Positions 39,483 through 46,520 of a stretch of 46,520 nucleotides of DNA are shown in pieces (positions within the stretch are counted from its first letter, which is position 1; every line of letters begins with the position of its first letter). The notes below the pieces were generated by a model. It ran no database searches, had not been told where the DNA came from, and saw nothing but the letters and a program-made list of their open reading frames with translations. The stretch covers positions 1 to 46,520 of the forward strand of contig NZ_SMKF01000024.1 of assembly GCF_004348325.1 (NCBI RefSeq). Direction: 5' to 3'. Source of the stretch: Micromonospora sp. KC213. GTDB lineage: Bacteria > Actinomycetota > Actinomycetes > Mycobacteriales > Micromonosporaceae. A program made the translations under genes and the position numbers.

Positions 39483-41311
39483 TGATGGTCCCTTCCAAAC
39501 AAGTGACCGGACAGTAGCATGCGTCGGCGACGTTTGGCGGGGTCCAACAGGGCGATTATCAGGGTGCCCCCGAGGACCAAATACCCCACAACGGGCACAT
39601 TGCTGGTACTCGTCTCCCCGGGGACAGAAGCCAGCTGAGACAGACGCAGCAGCGTCAATGTCTCACCTCGACGCAGCGGCTCGACTGTCGAGAAACGGCC
39701 CATGATTTCCGCGGCACCCGGTTGATCAGTCTGCACGAGAACGTACCGGACGCCGAGCCGGCGGAGCGCCGGCACCGGATCGCCCGGTGCCGCCAGCACC
39801 GCAGCCACCTGTTCCGCCGCGCGACTCTCGCCGCGAACCCGCTGGTGCCCCACAAAGACGTCCTGGTCACCGACGACCACGCGACGGAACGCCCGCGGCG
39901 CCGGGTCGAGCACCGGCACATTGCCGGCCCACCCGTACGCCCGGAACGACGACCACGGCAGTGAGACGAGACGTCCGCCGACCGGGTCGGCGTTCACCAC
40001 CGCACGCACCGCGCCCCACTCGGCCGGGTAGCGCACGGTGTCGAGCTGGCCGGCCAGACCCCACGCGAGACCCGGCACGAGCAGAACCGGGGCGACCGAC
40101 ACCACCGCGGCCACGGCCCGGGCGCCGGCCACGACCATCGCTTCGACGAGCACCCCGAGGCCGACCGCCTGCAACAGCGCCAACGGCGCGAGCAACCGGG
40201 TGCCGTCCCGGACGGCACCGGCCAGCGGCAGGTGACCGAGGAGCCACTCCATCGCCCGTTCGCCGATCGGAACGGTCGGAAGGAGGGCGATCATGGTGCC
40301 GGCGACGGCGCCGGCGAGGAGCCCCCACCAGAGCGCCGCCGGCCACCGGCTACGGAGCATGACGAACCCCCACCCGGCGGCGGCGGCGAGCGCGAGCGCC
40401 AGGACCGCGACCGGCCACTGGTCGCGCCCGAACGGAACGGCGTTACGGCTCCAGACGCCGCCCAGCGTCACCACGCTTCCGAGCACGCCGAGTGGCGTGT
40501 CGGCCCGGGCCGCGAACGCCGCCACCCCCTGCTCGTCGACGTCGAGCGGTGCGGTGCGGGACACCAGCGCCAGCAGCCAGGGGGCGGTCAGCCCGAGCAG
40601 CGTCGCGGTGCCGGCCACGAACGCACGCCACTGGCGGGCCAGGGCGAGCGCGGGTGCGCAGGTGAGCACCGCGGCCAGCACCATCGCCGGGCCACCCAGA
40701 ACGATCGCGAGTCCGCCGCCGACCGCCGCGTTCCGACCCGGCGCGGGAGGGCCCGGCCACCGCCGCACCACGCCGGCCGCCCAGGCGTACGCCCAGGGCA
40801 GCGCGGCGTAACCCGCGAGGATCGCCCACTGGCCCAGGTGCAACCGTCCGTACACCCAGGGGTTCCAGACGTAGCCGAGCCCGGCGGCGACCCGGGCCAT
40901 CGGGTGCAGGACGGGTGTGAGCCGGGCGGCGCCGACCGCCGCGGACGCCAGGCAGCCGGCGAGAAGCAGCTTCTCGGCGACGTCCGCCGGCAGCAGCCGG
41001 GACAGACCCACGGCGAGAAGTTCGCTGGGTACCGCCCGGGGCAGCTCGGAGCCGCTGCCCCAGACCGTCGCGCCGAACGGGGGGTCGGGTACGAACACCA
41101 GGTCGTATCGGAGCAGGTAGCCGCGACCGAGTACCGGACCGAGGATCGCCAGGACGACACCGAGTCCGAGTAGCACCTCCGGCCACCGACTGCGCAGTCC
41201 GGCGCCGGCCCCGAAGGACGCCGGACCGGGCAACGCCGACGGTCGACGCACACGAACCCCCACGGATGTCAGCGTCCAGCGCCCCGGCGCTCGTGTCAGC
41301 ACTCTAGGCAT
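39479..41311 (-). CDS. Polytopic GT-C-like membrane protein, first gene of the glycan operon
   Basis: This 610-aa protein has 12 or so membrane helices. The first loop is LLRYDLVFVPDPPFGATVWG, in the place where GT-C enzymes carry the catalytic acid. A periplasmic domain near the C-terminus has PALRRLGVRYVLVQTDQPG, strikingly like RLGVRYLVVRNDLRP in the AftD-like protein of the same operon. SLPWSSFRAYGWAGN also matches VPGSNFAEYGWGRS there. So it is probably a divergent relative of the AftD N-terminal half. The ATG at 41311 is preferred, as longer frames reach the divergent flippase. Confidence 0.75.
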   Translation of the reverse strand: MPRVLTRAPGRWTLTSVGVRVRRPSALPGPASFGAGAGLRSRWPEVLLGLGVVLAILGPVLGRGYLLRYDLVFVPDPPFGATVWGSGSELPRAVPSELLAVGLSRLLPADVAEKLLLAGCLASAAVGAARLTPVLHPMARVAAGLGYVWNPWVYGRLHLGQWAILAGYAALPWAYAWAAGVVRRWPGPPAPGRNAAVGGGLAIVLGGPAMVLAAVLTCAPALALARQWRAFVAGTATLLGLTAPWLLALVSRTAPLDVDEQGVAAFAARADTPLGVLGSVVTLGGVWSRNAVPFGRDQWPVAVLALALAAAAGWGFVMLRSRWPAALWWGLLAGAVAGTMIALLPTVPIGERAMEWLLGHLPLAGAVRDGTRLLAPLALLQAVGLGVLVEAMVVAGARAVAAVVSVAPVLLVPGLAWGLAGQLDTVRYPAEWGAVRAVVNADPVGGRLVSLPWSSFRAYGWAGNVPVLDPAPRAFRRVVVGDQDVFVGHQRVRGESRAAEQVAAVLAAPGDPVPALRRLGVRYVLVQTDQPGAAEIMGRFSTVEPLRRGETLTLLRLSQLASVPGETSTSNVPVVGYLVLGGTLIIALLDPAKRRRRMLLSGHLFGRDHQ

Positions 41312-41412
41312 CGCCCGATGCTGGCGGTAGTTTGCCAGACGACCCCGACCCGGGATGACGAGGCGAGGCCCGTGGCGATGGCCGCTGCGGTACGGCACCA
41401 CCGACACGAGGC

Positions 41413-42693
41413 ATGATGACAGAGACAACGGCCAGGTCCCGGGCGGGCGGCCTGGGGACGGCGGGCGCCGCGGTGGCGGGTGCCGGCATGGTCACCAACG
41501 GGCTGGCCTATCTGGTGCCGATGCTCGGTGCCCGGCACCTCCCGGCCGAGGAGCTGAGCGTGCTCGCCACCGTGCTCGCCCTCGTCGCGATAGCCGGTGT
41601 GCCGGGCGTCGGTCTGCAGCTGGCCGTCGCCGTGCACCGGGTCCGGTCCCCGGGCGCGTCCACCGGCCGCGTCACCCTCGTCACGACCGCCATCACCGCC
41701 GGCACCCTGGTCACGGCCGCTCCCCTCATGGTGAGCACCCTGCATCTCTCGATCCATCTGGTGACGGTCGTGGTGGCGGCGACCGTGGCAGTCGTACTGG
41801 CCGGCAGGTGGCTCGGCGAGTTGCAGGGCGACGAGCGCTTCGTGCGTCTCGCGGTCGGGATGGGGCTGCTGGCCCTAGGACGCTACGCAGGAACGATCGG
41901 CGGCCTCGTCCTCGGCGCCGGGGCGACCGGTGCCCTCCTCGCCGGTCTGGCGAGCGTCTACGTCGCGCTACCGGTCATCGCCTGGATCGCACGGCCAGGG
42001 GGCCCGAGGGCCGCGGCCCGGGCCAGCGGAGGCGACGCGACGGTCGCGATGCCGATCCGACGGGTTCTGAGTGCCAGCACCGCCGTGCTGGCGATGCTGG
42101 TGGTGTCGTACGCCGATCTGATCCTGGCCCGGCTCCTGCTGCCGGCGGCAGAGTCCGGCGCGTACTCCGTCGGCACCGTGCTGACGAAGGGCGCGCTCTG
42201 GGCGCCACAGGTGGTGACGGTGCTGGCTCTTCCGCGGATGGCTCGCCGGGACGGCAGAACGCGCAGCGTGGCGTTGGCAGTTGTCGGAGGTTGCGGCGTC
42301 GTGCTCGTCATCGCCTCGGCTCTGGCCGGTGGGCTCGCGTTCCGGCTCGCCGGTGGCGAGAGCTACGCGCCGCTCGGCGGACACGCCCCGTTCTTCGCCG
42401 CCACCGGCGCCCTCTACGCCCTGGTCTTCGTGCAGATCAACGCCCAGATCGCGGCGGGTGCCCGGTGGCCCTCCCTGCCCCTGTGGGTCGCTACCGGTGG
42501 TCTCGCTGTCGCGGCGGTCCTCCTGGTGCCGCGCACGTTCCCGGGCATCATGTGGGCCAGTCTGGCCGCCGCGTTCATCGCGGTCGTCCTGACGTTCCTG
42601 GCCGCGGCCCGCAACGGCAGCGTCGAGGCCAGACACGAAGGCCACCCGGCCGCGGCGGAGAAGTCCGTCGGCTCTCAGCGCCTGGTCGGTTGA
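41413..42693 (+). CDS. Polysaccharide flippase-like (Wzx/MATE superfamily) protein
   Basis: This 426-aa protein has about 12 membrane helices in the MATE/Wzx manner. It opens GAGMVTNGLAYLVPMLGARHLPAEELSVLATVLALV, a common start in oligosaccharide flippases, and has LSASTAVLAMLVVSYADLILARLLLPAAESGAYSVGTVL midway. It would move a lipid-linked sugar across the membrane for the neighbouring glycosyltransferases. Start at ATG 41413 or 41416. The stop is separated by only one base from the convergent FkbM stop. Confidence 0.8.
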   Translation: MMTETTARSRAGGLGTAGAAVAGAGMVTNGLAYLVPMLGARHLPAEELSVLATVLALVAIAGVPGVGLQLAVAVHRVRSPGASTGRVTLVTTAITAGTLVTAAPLMVSTLHLSIHLVTVVVAATVAVVLAGRWLGELQGDERFVRLAVGMGLLALGRYAGTIGGLVLGAGATGALLAGLASVYVALPVIAWIARPGGPRAAARASGGDATVAMPIRRVLSASTAVLAMLVVSYADLILARLLLPAAESGAYSVGTVLTKGALWAPQVVTVLALPRMARRDGRTRSVALAVVGGCGVVLVIASALAGGLAFRLAGGESYAPLGGHAPFFAATGALYALVFVQINAQIAAGARWPSLPLWVATGGLAVAAVLLVPRTFPGIMWASLAAAFIAVVLTFLAAARNGSVEARHEGHPAAAEKSVGSQRLVG

Positions 42694-42694
42694 G

Positions 42695-43456
42695 TCAGCT
42701 TCGGTCCCGCTTGAACAGCACCGAGTTGACGTAGCGCGGCCGAGGGACCAGGACCCGCCGCGCGAAACTCTGCCGGACCCGCACAATCGCCTCGCGCTGG
42801 TGGGCCCGGATGTCGAAGTCGGCGAGGGGGATCCACTGCTGCTCCGGCATCACGTAGCCGCGGTAGTTCCACTCACCGAGCAGGTCGATGATCGGCTCAA
42901 TCGGTTGGATTCGTTCTTCGACCTCGACCAGCAGCACCGGCCCGTCCCGGTGGATCGTCTCGGCCGCACCCCGCAGTGCGGCCAACTCGTGGCCCTCTAC
43001 GTCGATCTTCATGAATCGCACATCCCGCAGGCTGAGGCCATCGACGGTCACCCGGGAGACCGTCACCGAACGGCCGCTGCCCGTCTCCAGCGAGGATGTC
43101 CCGACGGCGGGGTCGCCGTCGGGAAGGAAGAGTTCAGCCGTGCCGAGTCGGTCCGAGGCCACCGCGCGGACCACCCGCACCTCGGGGAAGGCACGTTGGA
43201 TGCTCCGAGCGAGCCGGTCGTTGGGTTCGATCGCGACGACCTGCTCGGCCAGCCTGCGCAGGCGCTGGGTCCACGGCCCGTACCAGGCACCGACGTCCAC
43301 GGCGGTGCCACCGCGCGGCACGAAGTCCGCGATACGCGCGAGTTCGGGCTCGACGCGGGGGTAGACGGCGCGAAGGGCTCCCCCGACCAGCCGGTCAGGC
43401 AGCAGAGCGGCAACCTGTGAACTCACCGCGGTCATCAGACCGGTCGAGGACGGCAT
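42695..43456 (-). CDS. FkbM-family methyltransferase
   Basis: This 253-aa protein has the FkbM pattern: FVPRGGTAVDVGAWYGPWTQRLRRL (SAM motif I), VVAIEPNDRLARSIQRAFPEV, the DGLSLRDVRFMKIDVEGHELAALRGA motif and a C-terminal VEVEERIQPIEPII. FkbM enzymes O-methylate sugars or natural products; in this setting a surface glycan is the likely acceptor. I chose ATG 43456, with ATG 43435 possible. It converges on the flippase gene. Confidence 0.88.
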   Translation of the reverse strand: MPSSTGLMTAVSSQVAALLPDRLVGGALRAVYPRVEPELARIADFVPRGGTAVDVGAWYGPWTQRLRRLAEQVVAIEPNDRLARSIQRAFPEVRVVRAVASDRLGTAELFLPDGDPAVGTSSLETGSGRSVTVSRVTVDGLSLRDVRFMKIDVEGHELAALRGAAETIHRDGPVLLVEVEERIQPIEPIIDLLGEWNYRGYVMPEQQWIPLADFDIRAHQREAIVRVRQSFARRVLVPRPRYVNSVLFKRDRS

Positions 43457-43705
43457 GAGCGGAGAGCTTAACGGCCCAGGGTCGCGCAGACCACCTCGTG
43501 ACCATGATGTTCGCGGATGGCCACCCACTCCAATATGGCCCGATCGTTGCCCCTACGTCACGCTGAGCGACCGCCGGGTGGGGGCGCGACACGCGCGCCA
43601 CGCAATGGGCAGACGCACAGTGCCGAGCGGTCCGCACGTTGGTTACCGTAGTTGTCTCCCGGGGGTCGGCAACCCCCCCTGTGGTACGTCCCTATCGAGG
43701 TGGCT

Positions 43706-45517
43706 GTGACCCTTTACGGCGACAAACGTCTCTCCGACGACCGGCCCACGGTGCAGGTCACCGCGGTGACCTGGCCCGGTGACGACGCACCGGAGCCGGC
43801 GGGCACTTCCGCGGCCCCGACCGGTGGCGCACGGTCGCGCCGCACGAAGCTGCTGCTCGCCGGTGGGCTGACCGTCACGGTGCTGGCCGGCGTCGGCCTC
43901 ACCGGCGCCTGGGCCTACGCCGGCGATGTCCCCCGGGGCACGAGCGTGCTCGGCACCGAACTCGGCGGCCGCAGCAGGGCTGACGCGGCCAAGGAACTCC
44001 GCGCCGCGCTGGAACGCCGGGCGGCGGCGCTGAGCGCTCCACTGACCGTCGTGGTCGGCGAGAACCGGGCCGAGATCAACCCGGCCGACGTGGGCCTGAC
44101 CGTAAACGTGGACGCCACGGTGGCCGCCGCGGCGAAGGCCGACGCGGACCCGATGAGCCGGCTGGTCGGCTCCCGTACGGTCGAACCGGTGGTGACCGTC
44201 GACTCCGCCAAGCTCGACGCCGCGCTGCGCAAGGTGCTGGGCAAGCAGGGCCGGGAGATGACCATGCCGGCGATCATCTTCACCGGCACCACCCCGAAGC
44301 CGGTGTACCCGAAGCCCGCCCTCTCCCTGGACGCGGAGCGGTCCGCCGAGGTTGTGCGGGCCGGTTGGCTCGCGCAGGAACCGGTGACCGTTCCGTTGGT
44401 GGAGAAGGCTCCCGCGACCACCCGCGAGGAGGTGGACCGGCTGGTGGCCGAGCTGGCCGAGCCGGCCGTCGCCGCCCCGGTGACGCTGACGACCGACAAG
44501 GGTTCGGTGCGCATCCCGCCGGCCGCGATCGCCCGTAGCCTGCGTTTCTCCGCCGACGACGCCGGCAAGCTGACTCCCCGGGTGGACGTCAAGCGGCTCC
44601 GCGACGCCCTCGGCGACAAGCTGGCGAAGATCGAGGTGCAGCCGAAGGACGCGACGCTGAGCATCTCCGGCGGCAAACCGAAGGTCGTGCCGGGGCGGGC
44701 CGGCCAGCAGCTCGACGCGGCGGCCCTCGGCCCGGCCCTGCTCGCCGTGCTGCCGAAGACGCAGGGCCGGACGGTCACCGCGACGCTGAAGACGGCCGAG
44801 CCGGAGCTGACCGAGGAGAAACTGGCCAGCCTCGGCATCAAGGAGCGGGTCTCCACCTTCACGACCCGGTTCCCCGGTGGTCTCTCCTCGCCGCGCAGCC
44901 AGAACATCATTCAGGCCGCCAAGGAGGTCGACGGCACGGTGGTGAAGCCGGGTCAGACGTTCTCACTGAACGGGCACACCGGCGAGCGTGGCTACGCCCA
45001 GGGCTACAAGGACGCCCCGGTGATCCTCAACGGCAAGTTGGTCCCGGGGGTGGGCGGCGGCGTCTCGCAGTTCACCACCACGCTGTTCAACGCCACCTAC
45101 TACGCGGGGCTGGAGGACGTCGAGCACAAGCCGCACTCGTACTACTTCAGCCGCTACCCGGCGGTGATCGAGTCAACCATCTTCTGGCCTGATCTGGACT
45201 TCAAGTTCCGCAACAACACCCCGCACGGGGTTCTCCTCGACACCTCGTGGACGTCCAGCACGATCACCGTGTCGGTCTGGAGCACCAAGATCTACGACAG
45301 CGTCAAGACCGAGTACGGGCCCCGCCGGAACATCACCAAGCCGAAGACCGTCCACCTGGAGCCCGGCCCGACGTGCATCGCCGCCGCGGGTAGCGACGGA
45401 TTCACCCAGGACGCCTTCCGGGTCATCAAGAAGGACGGCAAGGTGGTGAAGCGGGAGAGGTTCACCTGGACCTACGATGCCGAGCCCCGCTTCATCTGCG
45501 GCCCCAAGCCGTCCTGA
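43706..45517 (+). CDS. VanW-family peptidoglycan-associated membrane protein
   Basis: This 603-aa protein has a cytoplasmic N-terminus, one membrane helix (LLLAGGLTVTVLAGVGLTGAW, near residue 55), two repeats of the VanW-associated peptidoglycan-binding-like domain, and a VanW domain at about residues 390-520 (RSQNIIQAAKEVDGTVVKPGQTFS, then GVGGGVSQFTTTLFNATYYAGL). VanW proteins are linked to wall stress and glycopeptide resistance in some species, with no settled activity. The GTG at 43706 has GAGG five bases upstream. A bidirectional terminator follows. Confidence 0.88.
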   Translation: MTLYGDKRLSDDRPTVQVTAVTWPGDDAPEPAGTSAAPTGGARSRRTKLLLAGGLTVTVLAGVGLTGAWAYAGDVPRGTSVLGTELGGRSRADAAKELRAALERRAAALSAPLTVVVGENRAEINPADVGLTVNVDATVAAAAKADADPMSRLVGSRTVEPVVTVDSAKLDAALRKVLGKQGREMTMPAIIFTGTTPKPVYPKPALSLDAERSAEVVRAGWLAQEPVTVPLVEKAPATTREEVDRLVAELAEPAVAAPVTLTTDKGSVRIPPAAIARSLRFSADDAGKLTPRVDVKRLRDALGDKLAKIEVQPKDATLSISGGKPKVVPGRAGQQLDAAALGPALLAVLPKTQGRTVTATLKTAEPELTEEKLASLGIKERVSTFTTRFPGGLSSPRSQNIIQAAKEVDGTVVKPGQTFSLNGHTGERGYAQGYKDAPVILNGKLVPGVGGGVSQFTTTLFNATYYAGLEDVEHKPHSYYFSRYPAVIESTIFWPDLDFKFRNNTPHGVLLDTSWTSSTITVSVWSTKIYDSVKTEYGPRRNITKPKTVHLEPGPTCIAAAGSDGFTQDAFRVIKKDGKVVKRERFTWTYDAEPRFICGPKPS

Positions 45518-45526
45518 CCGCAGGCC

Positions 45527-45569
45527 ACGCAGAAGCCCCGCCGGCTGATCGCCAGCGGGGCTTCTGCGT
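45527..45569. terminator. Bidirectional terminator between VanW and the reductase gene
   Basis: Perfect 15-bp arms ACGCAGAAGCCCCGC (45527-45541) and GCGGGGCTTCTGCGT (45555-45569) lie between the two convergent stops. Confidence 0.9.
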
Positions 45570-45580
45570 GTCGTACGCGC

Positions 45581-46207
45581 TCAGGGCCGCGCCTCGGCCA
45601 GTCCTTGCCGTACGCCGGCCGCGTCGCGATCGGTGCCGTAGACCGGGGTGTCGGGCTGCTGTCGCCAGCTCTCGTCGAGGGTGCCGGCGTCGACGGGGTC
45701 GAACCCGAGCGCGTCGACCAGCTGCATGACCACCTGCTTGGCTTCGGCGTCGTCCCCGGCGACCGGCAGCGCGATCCGACCGGGGGAGCCGGCGGGGTGC
45801 CCGTTGTCCATCAGATGCCGCGCCTGGATGTTGTTGAATGCCTTGACCACCCGGGCGCCCTTGAGGTGGTCGGCGGTCCAGCGGCTGGAGCTGAGACTGC
45901 GGTCGATCAGCTCGGCAATGTCGCCGTCACGCTGTGGGTAGTAGTTGTTGGCGTCGACGACCACCTTGCCGTCGAACAGCTCCGCCGGGAGTTGGGTCAC
46001 GGCGAACAGTGGGATCGCCACGACCACCAGGCCGGCGTCCTGTACCGCGTCTTCCAGGGTGCCGGCGGTGGCACCGGTCTCCTGAGCCAGGTCGGTGAGG
46101 CTCTGCGGCCCCCGCGAGTTGGTGATGGTGACGTCGTGGCCCAGGGCGCACAGCCGCCGGGCGAGCGTCCCACCGATGTTCCCTGAGCCGATGATTCCGA
46201 TCTTCAT
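45581..46207 (-). CDS. NAD(P)-binding oxidoreductase of the F420-dependent NADP reductase type
   Basis: This 208-aa protein starts with the dinucleotide motif KIGIIGSGNIGGTLARRL, then VTITNSRGPQSL, where the Ser-Arg after the strand suits NADP. Later are VVDANNYYPQRDG and VVKAFNNIQARHL, typical of the NADPH-dependent F420 reductase and related YrkL/NpdG-like proteins. It could link the F420 and NADP pools; actual cofactor is inferred. The ATG at 46207 has AGGAG five bases upstream, and a GTG at 46213 is a possible start. Confidence 0.8.
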   Translation of the reverse strand: MKIGIIGSGNIGGTLARRLCALGHDVTITNSRGPQSLTDLAQETGATAGTLEDAVQDAGLVVVAIPLFAVTQLPAELFDGKVVVDANNYYPQRDGDIAELIDRSLSSSRWTADHLKGARVVKAFNNIQARHLMDNGHPAGSPGRIALPVAGDDAEAKQVVMQLVDALGFDPVDAGTLDESWRQQPDTPVYGTDRDAAGVRQGLAEARP

Positions 46208-46303
46208 GGCCACTCCTGCCTCCGCCGGTCCCGGCGGTCAGTTCCCGGTCCGTACGGGAAGCAGGTACCCCAACCGGCCCGCCCCGATCCTTTAGGAGGC
46301 GTA

Positions 46304-46334
46304 CGCCACGTCACTCGCTCGTGGCGGGTTTTTT
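46304..46334 (+). terminator. Rho-independent terminator on the plus strand, no plus-strand gene
   Basis: Arms CGCCACG (46304-46310) and CGTGGCG (46320-46326) enclose a nine-base loop and are followed by GG and six Ts (46329-46334). It is oriented to stop plus-strand transcription heading into the rRNA operon. No plus-strand gene precedes it closely. Confidence 0.7.
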
Positions 46335-46348
46335 GGGTCGGGTATGCA

Positions 46349-46385
46349 GTTCAGGGCCACCCCCGACCGGGGGGTGACCCTGAAC
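46349..46385 (-). terminator. rRNA operon terminator
   Basis: GTTCAGGG (46349-46356) and CCCTGAAC (46378-46385) pair, and CACCCCC/GGGGGGTG lengthens the stem. It lies 13 bp past the 5S 3' end on the minus strand. Confidence 0.85.
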
Positions 46386-46397
46386 CATGAAGAATTG

Positions 46398-46515
46398 TCC
46401 GGCGGTGTCCTACTCTCCCACACCCTCACGAGTGCAGTACCATCGGCGCTGGAGGGCTTAGCTTCCGGGTTCGGAATGTTACCGGGCGTTTCCCCTCCGC
46501 CATGACCGCCGTAAC
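46398..46515 (-). rRNA. rrf: 5S ribosomal RNA
   Basis: On the minus strand this reads as an actinobacterial 5S rRNA of about 118 nt: GTTACGGCGGTCATGGCGG at the 5' end, the conserved GAAACGCCCGGTAACATTCC and GAACCCGGAAGCTAAGCC, then GCGCCGATGGTACTGCA and GGGAGAGTAGGACACCGCC at the 3' end. The ends are placed by pairing of the terminal helix, so they may be off by one or two bases. The 23S gene should lie right of the window. Confidence 0.95.
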
Positions 46516-46520
46516 ACTAT

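Noticed and set aside
1..46520. CRISPR arrays, insertion sequences, transposases
   Set aside because: No regularly spaced repeats of 25-40 bp, no terminal inverted repeats with target duplications and no transposase-like protein were seen.

Overview
The window is high-GC actinobacterial DNA, most likely from Micromonospora or a close relative in the Micromonosporaceae. The evidence is the codon bias, frequent GTG starts with ATGA or GTGA overlaps, several leaderless-looking genes, the tadA/tadA-associated pair, DUF6230/DUF6114, an AftD-like giant glycosyltransferase with its DUF2613 partner, and a 5S rRNA of actinobacterial type. The genus is an inference.

Region 1 (1-5678) is the right end of an integrated actinobacterial conjugative element of the pSAM2 type. 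It carries a left-running DUF6284 / RRQRL zinc-ribbon / partial gene cluster, and a divergent small HTH protein behind an operator-like repeat array. The cargo is an HTH regulator plus cysteine hydrolase, then an inward-facing operon of an unknown 267-aa protein and an XRE-ImmA/IrrE protein. The element ends in the 3' half of a tRNA-Ser(GGA) gene (5624-5678), its attachment-site remnant; the intact tRNA and the integrase should lie left of the window. The cargo has codon use unlike the chromosome, including TTA codons.

Region 2 (5.9-10.5 kb) holds small secreted or unknown proteins and an ABC exporter/TetR pair around a perfect operator. A degraded copy of the 204-aa gene sits on the other side of the pair, and the exporter's last codons are read antisense through that copy.

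Region 3 (10.6-31.3 kb) is mostly core and metabolic: a glycogen-debranching-type glucosidase with SCP2 protein, aldehyde dehydrogenase, tRNA-Ser(CGA), deoD, a TetR/thioesterase pair, tadA with its associated gene, an M23 lipoprotein, a secreted GH81 beta-1,3-glucanase with a clear promoter and LacI-type operator, a PHP phosphoesterase, an EamA transporter, a DUF885 peptidase-like protein, the DUF6230/DUF6114 envelope pair, a methyltransferase and DUF3068.

Region 4 (31.4-45.5 kb) is a cell-surface glycan locus. A tightly overlapping left-running operon encodes a polytopic GT-C-like protein, DUF2613, GT2, GT4 and a 1516-aa AftD-like arabinofuranosyltransferase. Around it are an acyltransferase, a flippase, an FkbM methyltransferase and a VanW protein. 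The acyltransferase and AftD-like genes converge and overlap by 432 bp.

Region 5 (45.5 kb to the end) has an F420/NADP-reductase-like gene, terminators and the 5S rRNA end of an rRNA operon on the minus strand. No CRISPR array, transposase or replication origin was seen.
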